Positions 35,662 to 44,894 of a stretch of 64,000 nucleotides of DNA are shown in pieces. Below the pieces are notes generated by a model, which worked only from the letters and a program-made list of their open reading frames with translations, was not told the DNA's origin and made no database searches. Source of the stretch: Alloalcanivorax marinus (GTDB lineage: Bacteria; Pseudomonadota; Gammaproteobacteria; Pseudomonadales; Alcanivoracaceae). The translations under genes were made by a program, and so were the position numbers. How positions within the stretch are numbered: the first letter of the stretch is position 1; each line of letters begins with the position of its first letter. The stretch spans positions 434,001 to 498,000 of the forward strand of contig NZ_JAEKJB010000008.1 of NCBI RefSeq assembly GCF_016785095.1, given 5' to 3'.

Positions 35662-37089
35662 TCACTCGCCCCGGATGCGCTGCACGATGTGGGTGGTGGA
35701 GATATTCTCGGCGAAATCGAGCACCTCGACGCGCCCGCCGTAGGCCTGCACGATGGGCGCGCCCACCACCTGGTCCACGGTGTAATCGCCGCCTTTGACC
35801 AGCACGTCCGGCTTGATCTTCTCCAGCAGCGGCTCCGGGGTGTCGGTATCGAACGCCACCACGTAGTCCACCGCTTCAAGCGCCGCCAGCACCGCCATGC
35901 GGCGGTCCAGGGGATTAATCGGCCGGCCCGGCCCTTTCAGCCGCTTCACCGACTCGTCGCTGTTGACCGCCAGCACCAGCCGGTCGCCCAGGCGGCGGGC
36001 GGAATCCAGGTAGCCCACATGGCCAGCGTGGATGATGTCGAAGCAGCCGTTGGTGAACACGATGGTCTCGCCCTGGGCGCGGGCGTCCTCGATGGCCAGC
36101 AGCAACTGCTCCTCGGTCATCGCGCCGCGACCCGGGCCACCGGCCTGGTGCACCGCCCGGCGCAGTTCCGGGGCGCTGACCACGGCGGTGCCCAGCTTGC
36201 CGACCACGATGCCGGCGGCGATGTTGGCCAGAGCCACGGCGTCCTCCAGGGGCGCGCCGGCGGCCAGGGCCACCGCCAGGGTGGAGATCACCGTATCGCC
36301 GGCGCCGGTGACGTCGAACACCTCGCGGGCGTGGGTGGGCAGATGGCGCTCCGGCTGGCCAGCGCGCAGCAACGTCATGCCGCGCTCACTGCGGGTCACC
36401 AGCAGCGCCTCCAGGTCCAGCTCCGCCATCAGCGCCTGGCCTTTCTCCGCCAGGGTCTTCTCATCGGGAACCGGGCCCACCACCGCCTCGAACTCGGATA
36501 GATTCGGGGTCAGCAGGGTGGCGCCGCGATAGCGCTCGAAATCGCTGCCCTTGGGGTCCACCAGCACCGGCACGCCGGCCTCCCGGGCCAGCCGGATCAG
36601 CCCCGGGCAATCACGCAGGGCGCCCTTGGCGTAATCGGAAAGCACCAGGGCGCCGCAGCCGGCCAACCGGGCGTGCACCTTGTCCGCGAACGGCGCCGGG
36701 TCCTGGTCCAGGAAGGATTCCTCGAAGTCCAGACGCAGCAGTTGCTGCTGGCGGCTCACCACCCTTAATTTGGTGATGGTGGGCAGCCCGGGCACTTTCT
36801 GGAAATCGCAGGTGACGTCGGCGGCGGCCAGGCGCTCCCGCAGGATGCCGGCGGCCTCGTCGTCGCCGGTGATGCCCACCAACTCGGCGCGGGCGCCCAG
36901 GGCCGCCATGTTCAGGGCCACGTTGGCGGCGCCGCCGGGGCGATCCTCCAGCTCGGTGACACGTACCACCGGCACCGGTGCTTCCGGTGAGATGCGACCG
37001 GTGGGGCCGTGCCAGTAGCGGTCGAGCATGACGTCACCGGCCACCAGGACCCGGGCCTGGCCGAACGGAGGGATCTCCAGGTTGGGCAT
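35662..37089 (-). CDS. hldE: Bifunctional heptose kinase / heptose-1-phosphate adenylyltransferase
   Basis: Makes ADP-heptose for the LPS core. The 475-residue protein has an N-terminal PfkB-type kinase domain (1 to about 320) with [31 protein letters not shown] and [16 protein letters not shown]-terminal nucleotidyltransferase domain carries the HxGH motif in [16 protein letters not shown] and [14 protein letters not shown]. Length equals that of E. coli HldE. The frame is open upstream, but ATG at 37089 (MPNLEIPPF) gives the natural start. It supplies the heptosyltransferases WaaC and WaaF encoded 9-11 kb away. Confidence 0.97.
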   Translation of the reverse strand: MPNLEIPPFGQARVLVAGDVMLDRYWHGPTGRISPEAPVPVVRVTELEDRPGGAANVALNMAALGARAELVGITGDDEAAGILRERLAAADVTCDFQKVPGLPTITKLRVVSRQQQLLRLDFEESFLDQDPAPFADKVHARLAGCGALVLSDYAKGALRDCPGLIRLAREAGVPVLVDPKGSDFERYRGATLLTPNLSEFEAVVGPVPDEKTLAEKGQALMAELDLEALLVTRSERGMTLLRAGQPERHLPTHAREVFDVTGAGDTVISTLAVALAAGAPLEDAVALANIAAGIVVGKLGTAVVSAPELRRAVHQAGGPGRGAMTEEQLLLAIEDARAQGETIVFTNGCFDIIHAGHVGYLDSARRLGDRLVLAVNSDESVKRLKGPGRPINPLDRRMAVLAALEAVDYVVAFDTDTPEPLLEKIKPDVLVKGGDYTVDQVVGAPIVQAYGGRVEVLDFAENISTTHIVQRIRGE

Positions 37090-37233
37090 CGCCCTACTCC
37101 ATCTAGGCTCATGATAGCCGCGAAGTGTAGCATAGCGGTGGATGCGGGCAGCCGGGCTGAGTACACTTTCCCGCTCGCCGCCGCGGGCACGCCGCGCCGG
37201 CCGGTTGTTGCATATCGAACGGGACGGAACTCT

Positions 37234-38400
37234 ATGACGGCATTGCGCCACAACGCGCAGCAGGGCAGATGGTTAAGACTGTGGCTGACGGTCTCCTTCG
37301 CGGTGATGTTCACCGGCCCCTTTCTGTTCCACTCCCGGGTGGCTCTGCTCAACGTCGTCGATGTGCTGTTCTTCGTGCCTTCCCTGACGCTGCTCACCCG
37401 CGCCCTGGTGAGCGGCGACCGTAAGCTGCTGCTCGACCCCTGGCTGGTGCCTTTATACGCCTTCCTGGGCTGGACCATGCTGAGCATGCTGTGGGCCGAG
37501 GACGTGAATGCCTCGCGCACGGTGCGCGCGGTGGTCCAGGTGGTGATCCTGGTGGGCATGCTGCGCTGGCTGCATCTGTATTACCGCAACACCCTGAAGC
37601 TGTCCCTGGCCAACGGCGCCATGACCGCCATGGTGGTACTGGCGGTGATCATGGTCAGCTATTACACCATCCAGCCCCTGGATAGCCCCCTGTTCAGCGA
37701 GCCGGCCAGCCTGATCTTCAATCTGCCCCAGCCCGGCCCGCTGATCAGCACCATGGGCCTGGTGGCGCCCTCGTTCATCCTGCTCGCCCAGGCCCTGGAT
37801 GAAGGCCTGACTCCCAAGGGCGCGCGCCGTGGCGCCGGCGCTCTGGTGGGCTTCACCTTCCTGGTGGCGGTGCAGGCCCACACCGGCATCATGCTGCTGG
37901 TGATGGCCCTGGGCTGGATACTGCTGCGTTACGGCCAGCGGGTACTGGCCGCCCTGGCCGGCGCCGTGGCGCTGTACCTGGCACTGGACTTCGAGGTGCT
38001 GCGCCAGGCGCAAATGTATTTCAGCCACCCGATTTTCGGCAACGGCTTTAGCCAGGAGGGCGGTGATTCGCTGCTCGAGGGCATCCCCGATGGCCTGCGC
38101 GTGCTGCCGCACCCCAACAACATTCTGCTGGCGGTGATCCACAGCACCGGCCTGATCGGTCTGGTGCTGTTCCTGGCGGCCTGGGCGGTGCCCGCCTGGA
38201 ACCTGCCCGACAGCGACCAGAAGCACCGCGAAGGCGCCGTGTTTCTGGTCAGCCTGCTGCCCGGCCTGCTGACCATGCTCAGCGCCGGTGCCTACCTGCT
38301 GGTGCCCTTCCATCCCAGTTGGATGTGCCTGTGGCTGCCCCTGGGTCTGATGCTGGCCAGCCTCAGCCACCGCGACTCCCGGCTTCCGCCGCTCCGCTAA
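37234..38400 (+). CDS. O-antigen ligase/polymerase-like membrane protein (copy 1)
   Basis: A 388-residue protein with about ten membrane segments, starting [20 protein letters not shown] and including the ligase-type pair [18 protein letters not shown] and the periplasmic loop [11 protein letters not shown] ... [26 protein letters not shown] in the large loop is the Wzy_C/WaaL-like signature (histidine near H-x-N-x-Y/L). It probably ligates or polymerises glycan on lipid A-core. ATG at 37234 is chosen over the upstream open frame. It is paralogous to the gene at 39386. Confidence 0.8.
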   Translation: MTALRHNAQQGRWLRLWLTVSFAVMFTGPFLFHSRVALLNVVDVLFFVPSLTLLTRALVSGDRKLLLDPWLVPLYAFLGWTMLSMLWAEDVNASRTVRAVVQVVILVGMLRWLHLYYRNTLKLSLANGAMTAMVVLAVIMVSYYTIQPLDSPLFSEPASLIFNLPQPGPLISTMGLVAPSFILLAQALDEGLTPKGARRGAGALVGFTFLVAVQAHTGIMLLVMALGWILLRYGQRVLAALAGAVALYLALDFEVLRQAQMYFSHPIFGNGFSQEGGDSLLEGIPDGLRVLPHPNNILLAVIHSTGLIGLVLFLAAWAVPAWNLPDSDQKHREGAVFLVSLLPGLLTMLSAGAYLLVPFHPSWMCLWLPLGLMLASLSHRDSRLPPLR

Positions 38401-38403
38401 CGC

Positions 38404-39321
38404 ATGGGTAAGCGCCGCCAACGCCCCGCGCATCCCGCCGACCCGCGCCTGTGGCCCACACGCCTGGGGCTGGCTCTGTTCTGGCTGATCGGGCAGTTGC
38501 CCTGGGATCTGCTGCTGGCCACCGGACGCGGCGTGGGCCGGCTGGCCTGGTATCTGGCCCGGGACCGTCGCCGGGTCGCCCTGATCAACCTGAAGCTGTG
38601 CTTCCCGGAACTGTCCGAGGCGGAACGCGAGCGCCTGGCGCGCCAGGTGATGGTCAGCACCGGCGAGGCGATCCTGGAGATGGCGGGCAGCTTCCACAAC
38701 CGGCGCATCGACCTGGGCGAGCGCCTGAACGTCACCGGCCTGGAGCACCTGGAAGCGGCCCGCGCGGAAGGTCGTGGCGTGCTGCTGCTGGGCATGCACT
38801 TCAACTCGATTGACGTGGGCAGCCGCCTGCTGGGGAAATTCTTTCGCTTCAGCGTGGTCTATCGTCCCAACGACAACCCCCTGCTGGATAAGCTGATCTC
38901 CGAGGGACGGGGCGCCTGGGTGAACCATTCCGTGGACCGCAACGACCTGCGCCAGACAGTGCGACTGCTGCGCCAGGGCGAAGTGGTCTGGTATGCGCCG
39001 GACCAGGACTACGGCACCCGGCACGCGGTGTTCGTGCCCTTTTTCGGCGTGCCGGCGGCCACCATCACCGCCACCAGCCGCATCGCCAGAATGGGCAAGG
39101 CGGTGGTCATCCCGTGCGCTCATTACCGGCTGCCCGGGGGACGCTACGAAATCGAGTTCGGCGCGCCCCTGGAGGATTTCCCGGGCGGCGACGACGAGGC
39201 GGATACCGCGCGCATCAACCGCACCATCGAACACTATGTGCGCAAGCACCCGGAGCAGTACCTGTGGGTGCACAAGCGCTTCAAGCACCAACCGGACGGG
39301 CGCTCACCGTATCGTCCCTGA
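38404..39321 (+). CDS. Lipid A late acyltransferase (LpxL/HtrB family)
   Basis: Transfers an acyl chain from acyl-ACP to Kdo2-lipid IVA at the inner membrane. The 305-residue protein has one N-terminal membrane segment (LALFWLIGQLPWDLLLATG), the HxxxxD catalytic motif in LLGMHFNSIDVG, then FSVVYRPNDNPLLDKLI and VWYAPDQDYG. It starts 3 bases after the copy-1 ligase stop and is probably co-transcribed. Whether it is the lauroyl (LpxL) or myristoyl (LpxM) enzyme cannot be told. Confidence 0.93.
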   Translation: MGKRRQRPAHPADPRLWPTRLGLALFWLIGQLPWDLLLATGRGVGRLAWYLARDRRRVALINLKLCFPELSEAERERLARQVMVSTGEAILEMAGSFHNRRIDLGERLNVTGLEHLEAARAEGRGVLLLGMHFNSIDVGSRLLGKFFRFSVVYRPNDNPLLDKLISEGRGAWVNHSVDRNDLRQTVRLLRQGEVVWYAPDQDYGTRHAVFVPFFGVPAATITATSRIARMGKAVVIPCAHYRLPGGRYEIEFGAPLEDFPGGDDEADTARINRTIEHYVRKHPEQYLWVHKRFKHQPDGRSPYRP

Positions 39322-39385
39322 CAACAAGAGTGCGGCCGTGACGAGCGCTTTCCCGAACGAGCTCCCCACCCCATGGAGTGCCTGA

Positions 39386-40579
39386 ATGACTAGAAAAGAA
39401 AAGCTGCTGCTGGTGTGGATGACGGTGTCATTCTGCCTGTTTTTCGGCGGTCTGCTGATGTTCGACCGCCGCCCGCGGCTGCTTAACGTACTCGATGTGT
39501 TGTTTTTCGTGCCCGCCTTCGTGTACGCCGTCCGGGTGCATCTGAGCGATGTGCGCGGCTTCCTGAAGCAGAACCTGTGGTTGCTGGTGTTCCTGGTGTT
39601 CGCCACCGCCTCCACCTTCTTCGCCGAACAACCCAACGTGACCCGCTTCACCCGCGCCTTCTTCCAGATTTTCACCCTGTTCGCCTTTACCCAGGCGATT
39701 CTGCGCACCCATGCCACCCTGTTCTGGCGCGCCCTGCTGGGCGGCATTCTGTTCGGCGCCCTGGTGGCGATGGTGGATTTCTACTGCTACTACTTCGTCG
39801 TCGGGCGGCCGTTCTCGGATCAGTTGTACGGCAATTTCGAAGTGTTCCATATCAACCGCTTCATCACCCTCTCCACCAACCAACTGCATGCCAGCATGTA
39901 CTTCGTGACGCTGCCGTTCTTCGCCTTCCTGGCCGCGTCCCGGTTACCCCAGAGCCTGATGGTGCGGCTCGCCCCTTACGCCGCCACCCTGATGATCGTG
40001 GTCTATCTGATCGCCAACCAGCGACGCTCGACCCTGGTGGCGCTGGTGGCGGGCTGCCTGATCCTGCCGCTGGTGACGCTGAAGAAGAAACTGATCGTGC
40101 CGTTACTTCTGGTCGGCGTGATCATCGGTTCGATCTTCGTGATCAAACCGGACATCATCGTCGAGCGCGGCGCCAGCAACCGCTTCGCGATCTGGACCGA
40201 AACCTGGAACGCCATCTCCGAGCGGCCCCTGTTTGGCCACGCCATGGCCGGCCAGATGCCGGACCTTCACATCATCCGGCCGGATAACGGCAGGCCGGAT
40301 GTGTACAGCCACCCGCATAATTATTACCTGTCGGTGCTTTATTATCTGGGGTTCGTGGGGCTGGCGCTGTGGATCATGATCTGGCTGCCCTCGGCGTGGC
40401 GCTCTCTGTACCCCGGGTATAAAGCCCATCTCGCCCTGGCGGCCCTGGCCACCGGGCTGACCGCGGTACTGTTCGACGGCGTCCATCCGTACACACCCTT
40501 TATGTACAATTGGCCCAGCGTATGGATTCCCATGGCGCTGCTGGCGGCCTGCACGCAACGCCAGCGGCGGCCCGCCTGA
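39386..40579 (+). CDS. O-antigen ligase/polymerase-like membrane protein (copy 2)
   Basis: A 397-residue polytopic protein with about ten to eleven membrane segments. The N-terminus parallels copy 1 (VSFCLFFGGLLMFDRRPRLLNVLDVLFFVPAF compared with [32 protein letters not shown], both split here by eye). The periplasmic loop ends in the ligase-like SHPHNYYLSVLYYLGFVGLAL, where the histidine and asparagine fit the Wzy_C motif. AFFAEQPNVTRFTR-type elements match the substrate loop. GGAG precedes the ATG. Whether it is WaaL or an O-chain polymerase is not resolved. Confidence 0.82.
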   Translation: MTRKEKLLLVWMTVSFCLFFGGLLMFDRRPRLLNVLDVLFFVPAFVYAVRVHLSDVRGFLKQNLWLLVFLVFATASTFFAEQPNVTRFTRAFFQIFTLFAFTQAILRTHATLFWRALLGGILFGALVAMVDFYCYYFVVGRPFSDQLYGNFEVFHINRFITLSTNQLHASMYFVTLPFFAFLAASRLPQSLMVRLAPYAATLMIVVYLIANQRRSTLVALVAGCLILPLVTLKKKLIVPLLLVGVIIGSIFVIKPDIIVERGASNRFAIWTETWNAISERPLFGHAMAGQMPDLHIIRPDNGRPDVYSHPHNYYLSVLYYLGFVGLALWIMIWLPSAWRSLYPGYKAHLALAALATGLTAVLFDGVHPYTPFMYNWPSVWIPMALLAACTQRQRRPA

Positions 40580-40606
40580 CCGACACTCCCGGGGGACCGG
40601 CTACGG

Positions 40607-41785
40607 ATGCGCGACGACCCGCACTTCAAGGCACTGCAACGCCATCTGACCGCCCACCGCCCAGCGCCGGACCGGGCGATCTGGTGGCTACGCGAGAGCC
40701 TGCGCGGCCTGTGGGCACGCGGGCTTTCACGCAACCCGCCGGTGACGCCCCATGCTTGCGATGTGCTGTTGGTCCACCCCTCGGAAAAATCCCGCCGCCT
40801 GGGCCGCAAAGCAGCCCTGCTGGACGCACTGCGCCAAGCCGGTCTGAGCGTCGCGGAAACCGTGGCTGGCGACGATCGCCGGGCGCTGCGCCCACCTCCC
40901 CGGCCGGTCCCGGCGCCGCTATACGCCGCCGCCGCCCATGCCTGCGATTTGCTGGCGCGCCACCGGGCCCGGGTGATTCTTACCGAGCGCAACGGTTCGC
41001 CAGTAAGCACCTTCCTGCGCGCCTTCCGGCCACCGCAAACGCGGATTCTCCATCTCGCCCACGGCATCCTTAGCGATCAGTCCAGCAAGCTGCGCTTCCA
41101 CGACTTCGATTACTACGCGGTGTTCGGCAACAGCTCACTGGAATACCTGCGCCAGGGCGAGCCCGGGTTTGGCGACACCCAAGTACTTTTCGCGGGGCCC
41201 TATTTTCCGCTGCCCGCGCCGCGCGACCCGGCCACCGCGCCTTCAAAGGCGCTGCTGTTTCTCGGCGCCGGCCCCGATGAGGAAGACGGTGACGCCTACC
41301 GGCAGAGCTGTGAGTTGGCCCGCCAGTGGCTGGCGGCGCATCCGGACTGGACCCTGTGGGTGCGCCCGCACCCGCGTGGCAGCGGCCGTCCCTGGCGCGA
41401 CTGGGCCGGCAGCGACCTGGCGATCCGCATGCGCCCGGAAGGGGAAACCCTGGAACAGGCGATGGCCGCGATCACGGCGGTGTGGAGCGGCTATACCAAC
41501 GCCATCATCGACTGCGCCATCGCCGGCGTGCCGGTGATGGTGCTGGGCCAGCACCCGGATTATTTCCAATGCGAACGGTTCGGACTGCCCCGGGTAACGA
41601 CCCCGCAAGGGCTGGAACAGGCCATGGCCAGCCTGAACGGGGACGGGCGGGACTGGGCAGCGCGCCTGGATGCCTTCGCCCGCCATCACATCGAACACCG
41701 GGAGCGCCCCGTGGCCAGCCTGGCGGACACCATCGTGGCGCTGGCCCGGGGCAAGGCGCCAACCCCGGTCGCCAGCCTGCCCTGA
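40607..41785 (+). CDS. Putative glycosyltransferase / capsule-synthesis-like protein
   Basis: A 392-residue soluble protein. The N-terminal half has HACDVLLVHPSEKSRRLGRKAALLDALRQAG and ILHLAHGILSDQSSKLRF. The C-terminal half has a GT-B-like nucleotide region: ALLFLGAGPDEEDG, WTLWVRPHPRGSG, ITAVWSGYTNAIIDCAIAGVPVMVLG. The last resembles the donor-binding end of CDP-glycerol transferase or capsule KpsS/C-type proteins. Located at the end of the ligase-lpxL-ligase group, it probably modifies core or O-chain sugars. Donor and acceptor are unknown. Confidence 0.6.
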   Translation: MRDDPHFKALQRHLTAHRPAPDRAIWWLRESLRGLWARGLSRNPPVTPHACDVLLVHPSEKSRRLGRKAALLDALRQAGLSVAETVAGDDRRALRPPPRPVPAPLYAAAAHACDLLARHRARVILTERNGSPVSTFLRAFRPPQTRILHLAHGILSDQSSKLRFHDFDYYAVFGNSSLEYLRQGEPGFGDTQVLFAGPYFPLPAPRDPATAPSKALLFLGAGPDEEDGDAYRQSCELARQWLAAHPDWTLWVRPHPRGSGRPWRDWAGSDLAIRMRPEGETLEQAMAAITAVWSGYTNAIIDCAIAGVPVMVLGQHPDYFQCERFGLPRVTTPQGLEQAMASLNGDGRDWAARLDAFARHHIEHRERPVASLADTIVALARGKAPTPVASLP

Positions 41786-41791
41786 GCAACC

Positions 41792-43138
41792 TTACTGCTC
41801 GGAGAACTGCGACCAGTTCGCCTCGAAGCGCCGGTTTTCCCGGGCGCCCTTACCCATGGCACGGTGCCGCCAGGGGCTGAAACCGGCGCCGTCCAGATCG
41901 ATGAAAGACGGGTTGTCGGCATCATCCACCAGCATATTCTGAGCCTTGGTGTCGCCGTGCCAGAAGCCAGTGCGGTGCAACCGGTCCAGCCAGGACAAAA
42001 CGGTGGGCGCCACCCGCAGCGCCCGTTCGCGCTGCTCTTCCATCAGCCGGCTGAGCGGCTCGCCGGGCAGGCGAGGGAAAGCGATCACCGCCTGGCCGTC
42101 CGGGCAGCGGCGCAGCATCACCGGGCGCGGCGTGGGCACGCCGAGCAGCGCCCAGGTCCAACCCATCACCCAGGACACGTCACCACGCCCCCGGAACAAA
42201 CGGCGCCGCAGGCGCGCCTTCCAGCCGGTTTCCCGGTAATGCTTGATGATCCAGCGGTCGTCGCCGTACACGCTGATACGGCTGCCCTGCTTGATGCTCG
42301 GCAACGACGCCGGCTCGCGGAGCGCGTCGGCCAGGGCATCGCGCTCGTCGTCGGCCAGTGCGCGGCGGTACAACCAGTCCTCGTCGTTTTCGCTCCACAC
42401 ACCGATGGCGGAGGATTCACGGCGCCACTTTCTCATCGCGCTGCTCAGCCGGCGGTTGCTGCGCCGCCGCACCATGGCGGCCAGCGGCGCCGGGCTGATG
42501 CCGGTGCGGCGCAGGCGCTCGACGACCTTCTCCATCAGAGCGTCGCGAAGATCCAGGGGCAGTTGGGCACAGAACAGCGCCAGGTTGTCGAGGATCGCCG
42601 GCTCGGCGCGCAGGCCGCCGGGCAGGGGCGCCATCTCGCCAGCGTCGATGACCAGGAAGCGTTCTCCATCGTACAGGAAGTTGTCCAGGTGCAGATCGAG
42701 CTGGCGCAGACCGGCCTGGTAAAGGCTGAACAAACTGTCCAGCAGGTCCTCGCCGAGCGCCACACCCTGCTCGCCGCGCAGGGCCGCCTGACCGGACTGG
42801 CCGGCTACCCAGTCGGTGACCAGCACCGCCCCATGGCTGTCAAAGCCTTCATAGAGCAGTGCCGGCACCGCCAGACCGGCCTCGATCAGTTCCCGGTGAC
42901 GAGCCACTTCCCGGCGCGCTTCGTCCTGGTGGCCAGCAAAGAAAAGTTTGGCGAACACGGTCTCGCCGCGCCATTGGGCGCGCACCGCCAGGCGCCGCCC
43001 GGGCAGGTGGCGCAGGATCGCCTCGGCGCGCAGCGGCCGGCTGCCCACGGAAACCGTGAACAGACCGGCGCTGCGCCAGTCGCGACGGGCCAGATCGTGC
43101 CAATCGTCGTAGGTGGGAGTGCTGTCGTCGCCGCTCAA
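41792..43138 (-). CDS. Fused double LPS-kinase-like protein (two WaaP/RIO-type domains)
   Basis: The 448-residue protein contains two protein-kinase-like domains. Domain 1 (about 30-170) has Lys64 in VFAKLFF, a catalytic loop QLDLHLDNF (Asp148, Asn153) and VIDAGE (Asp165). Domain 2 (about 270-448) has a lysine in RWIIKHY, the loop HGDTKAQN (His394, Asp396, Asn401) and FIDLDG (Asp414). Both sets look intact. By context it phosphorylates LPS core heptoses. No ATG is available; TTG at 43138 overlaps the upstream TGA (43135-43138), suggesting coupling. It ends the long minus-strand LPS operon. Confidence 0.75.
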   Translation of the reverse strand: MSGDDSTPTYDDWHDLARRDWRSAGLFTVSVGSRPLRAEAILRHLPGRRLAVRAQWRGETVFAKLFFAGHQDEARREVARHRELIEAGLAVPALLYEGFDSHGAVLVTDWVAGQSGQAALRGEQGVALGEDLLDSLFSLYQAGLRQLDLHLDNFLYDGERFLVIDAGEMAPLPGGLRAEPAILDNLALFCAQLPLDLRDALMEKVVERLRRTGISPAPLAAMVRRRSNRRLSSAMRKWRRESSAIGVWSENDEDWLYRRALADDERDALADALREPASLPSIKQGSRISVYGDDRWIIKHYRETGWKARLRRRLFRGRGDVSWVMGWTWALLGVPTPRPVMLRRCPDGQAVIAFPRLPGEPLSRLMEEQRERALRVAPTVLSWLDRLHRTGFWHGDTKAQNMLVDDADNPSFIDLDGAGFSPWRHRAMGKGARENRRFEANWSQFSEQ

Positions 43139-44052
43139 GTCCGGTCCCCGGTCCCTCGGATCAAGCTGGCAAGATAGCGGCGCAGATAGCGTGGATGCAA
43201 TGCCTGGCGCCAGTCGGCGCGCAACGCGATGCGGAAAAAGCGCCGCACCAGCTCCGGGCGCCGATGACGGTCCGCCAGCTTGAGCAGGGAGATCGCCCGG
43301 CGGGCACGGTAACGGCGCCGGTCCCCGGCGGCCCATTCCGGCAGGCCATTGTTGTCGAAGATTATCGCCTCCAGGTCCATGCCCACCGCCAGGGCGGCAT
43401 CCAGATCATGGCGCATACTGTCCGAGTGCTTATGGATCACGGCCACCGGCTCCGGACAAACCGCCACCGGGTAATTCGCCAGCACATGGGCGAACACCGG
43501 CAGGTCCTCCGTGTGACGCAGGGCCGGATCGTAGGCAGTGCGCGTGAACAGCTCCCGGTGCATGGCGCAAGCGCCGTTGGACAGCGTCAGGGTCTTGTCC
43601 AGGTAGGCCTGGAAGTTACCGCGCGGATCGTCGCTCACCGGCGGCGGCGTGATGCGGTCCCGGCGCCGGCCATCGTCGGCCAGGTGACCACCGATAATCA
43701 TGCGCGCAGCCGGCCTGGCGATGATGGTGTCCGCCAGCCGGCGGAGGGCACCGGCGCACAATTCATCGTCGGCGTCCAGAAACAGCAGCCAGTCGTGGCC
43801 GGCCTCGCGAACGCCCCGGTTACGCACCGCCGCCAGGCCGGCGTTGTCCTGGTCGATGACACGGAACGGCACGGGCAGCCGCCGGGCCAGCTCCGCCAGC
43901 ACCTCGGCGGTGTCATCGGTGGAGCCGTCGTTGATCACCATCACCTCGAAGGGCGCGTACTCCTGCGCCACGGCGGAGGCCAGCGCCCGCTCGATGACGT
44001 GGGCGTAGTTGTAGGCCGGAATGACGATCGAGAAACCGGGAGCGCCGCTCAT
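43135..44052 (-). CDS. Family 2 glycosyltransferase
   Basis: A 305-residue GT-A enzyme. The N-terminal signature is FSIVIPAYNYAHVIERAL, followed by VINDGSTDDT, the DxD site in LLFLDADDELCAGAL and later HTEDLPVFAHVLANYPVA. It would add a sugar to the LPS core or a related glycan, in the cytosol. It overlaps waaP by 4 bases at its start and the double kinase at its end, within the eight-gene glnE-to-kinase operon. The sugar is unknown. Confidence 0.9.
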   Translation of the reverse strand: MSGAPGFSIVIPAYNYAHVIERALASAVAQEYAPFEVMVINDGSTDDTAEVLAELARRLPVPFRVIDQDNAGLAAVRNRGVREAGHDWLLFLDADDELCAGALRRLADTIIARPAARMIIGGHLADDGRRRDRITPPPVSDDPRGNFQAYLDKTLTLSNGACAMHRELFTRTAYDPALRHTEDLPVFAHVLANYPVAVCPEPVAVIHKHSDSMRHDLDAALAVGMDLEAIIFDNNGLPEWAAGDRRRYRARRAISLLKLADRHRRPELVRRFFRIALRADWRQALHPRYLRRYLASLIRGTGDRT

Positions 44053-44894
44053 ATATCCTTGCCCGGGTGTTCGCTGAATGGCAGCGGGAAACCCGGCTCC
44101 TTCTCGAAGTAGCGACGATAGATGCGTTCACCTTCATGGCGGCTGGCCGCCAGCAAACGAGCCTTGTCCGGCAGGGCATCGCGCAGCGGCATGTCGGTGT
44201 AGGCGCGCACGAAGCGCAGCAGGTCACGGCGGGTCAGCCCGAGCCGGGCGGTGGAAAAATACAGGCCACCGATGTCCTTGACCCGCCACCGGCGCGGCAC
44301 CCGGCCACGGACCTGGGAGCGGTGCAGGTCGATCAGATGGAGCGGCGCGCTGGCGTCGTGGCGTTCCACCGCCGAGCGCGCGATCAGAAAATGCCCCAGG
44401 TAGAAATCCCGGTGATTGACGCCGGCGTCGTGCATCGCCTTGGCGATCTCGCCGACCCGGTGTATCAGGGCCCACTTGAACGGCGCCGGGCCCGGGTCGG
44501 TGCGCCAGCGTTCGCCGAGCTCTTCCAGGCTGATGGTGTGCATCAGTTCGTCGGTGACCAGGAACGACCGGCGCCGCGCCGGGTTGCCGCCACGCTGGCC
44601 GTAACCGGCGATGCTCAAGGTGGCCACGCCGGCGTTTTCCAGGGCGCGAATGGCGCGCACCTCGGACAGGGCCCCCAGAATCGGCAGCTTGGCCTGGCTC
44701 AGATTCTTGAAGATTTCCTTCCAGCCGATGCCGGCGTGGTACTTGAGGAAATAGTGCCGGCCGCCGGCCTCGAAGCGCAGGGTGCGCCGCCCTTCGCGGG
44801 CGCGGAACACATCGCCGCGCTGGCGCGCCGCCTGCTCGAAGGGGTCCTGGCCGTCCCAGGCCCGGGCCAGGTCGTCGCGCAGGTAAAGGGTCAT
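44049..44894 (-). CDS. waaP: LPS core heptose(I) kinase WaaP/RfaP
   Basis: Phosphorylates the first heptose of the inner core, which strengthens the outer membrane through divalent cations. The 281-residue protein has the WaaP pattern: RTLRFEAGGRHYFLKYHAGIGWKEIFKNL (seen in segments, with the ATP lysine in FLKYH), ALEN-GV near residue 85, the catalytic loop NHRDFYLGHFLI and the metal-binding LIDLHR. It overlaps waaG by 4 bases. The order waaF-waaC-waaG-waaP is the standard inner-core cassette. Confidence 0.95.
   Translation of the reverse strand: MTLYLRDDLARAWDGQDPFEQAARQRGDVFRAREGRRTLRFEAGGRHYFLKYHAGIGWKEIFKNLSQAKLPILGALSEVRAIRALENAGVATLSIAGYGQRGGNPARRRSFLVTDELMHTISLEELGERWRTDPGPAPFKWALIHRVGEIAKAMHDAGVNHRDFYLGHFLIARSAVERHDASAPLHLIDLHRSQVRGRVPRRWRVKDIGGLYFSTARLGLTRRDLLRFVRAYTDMPLRDALPDKARLLAASRHEGERIYRRYFEKEPGFPLPFSEHPGKDI

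Noticed and set aside
37453..39291. 612-codon open frame antisense to the ligase and LpxL genes
   Set aside because: Shadow frame; Gln/His-rich product without domain features.
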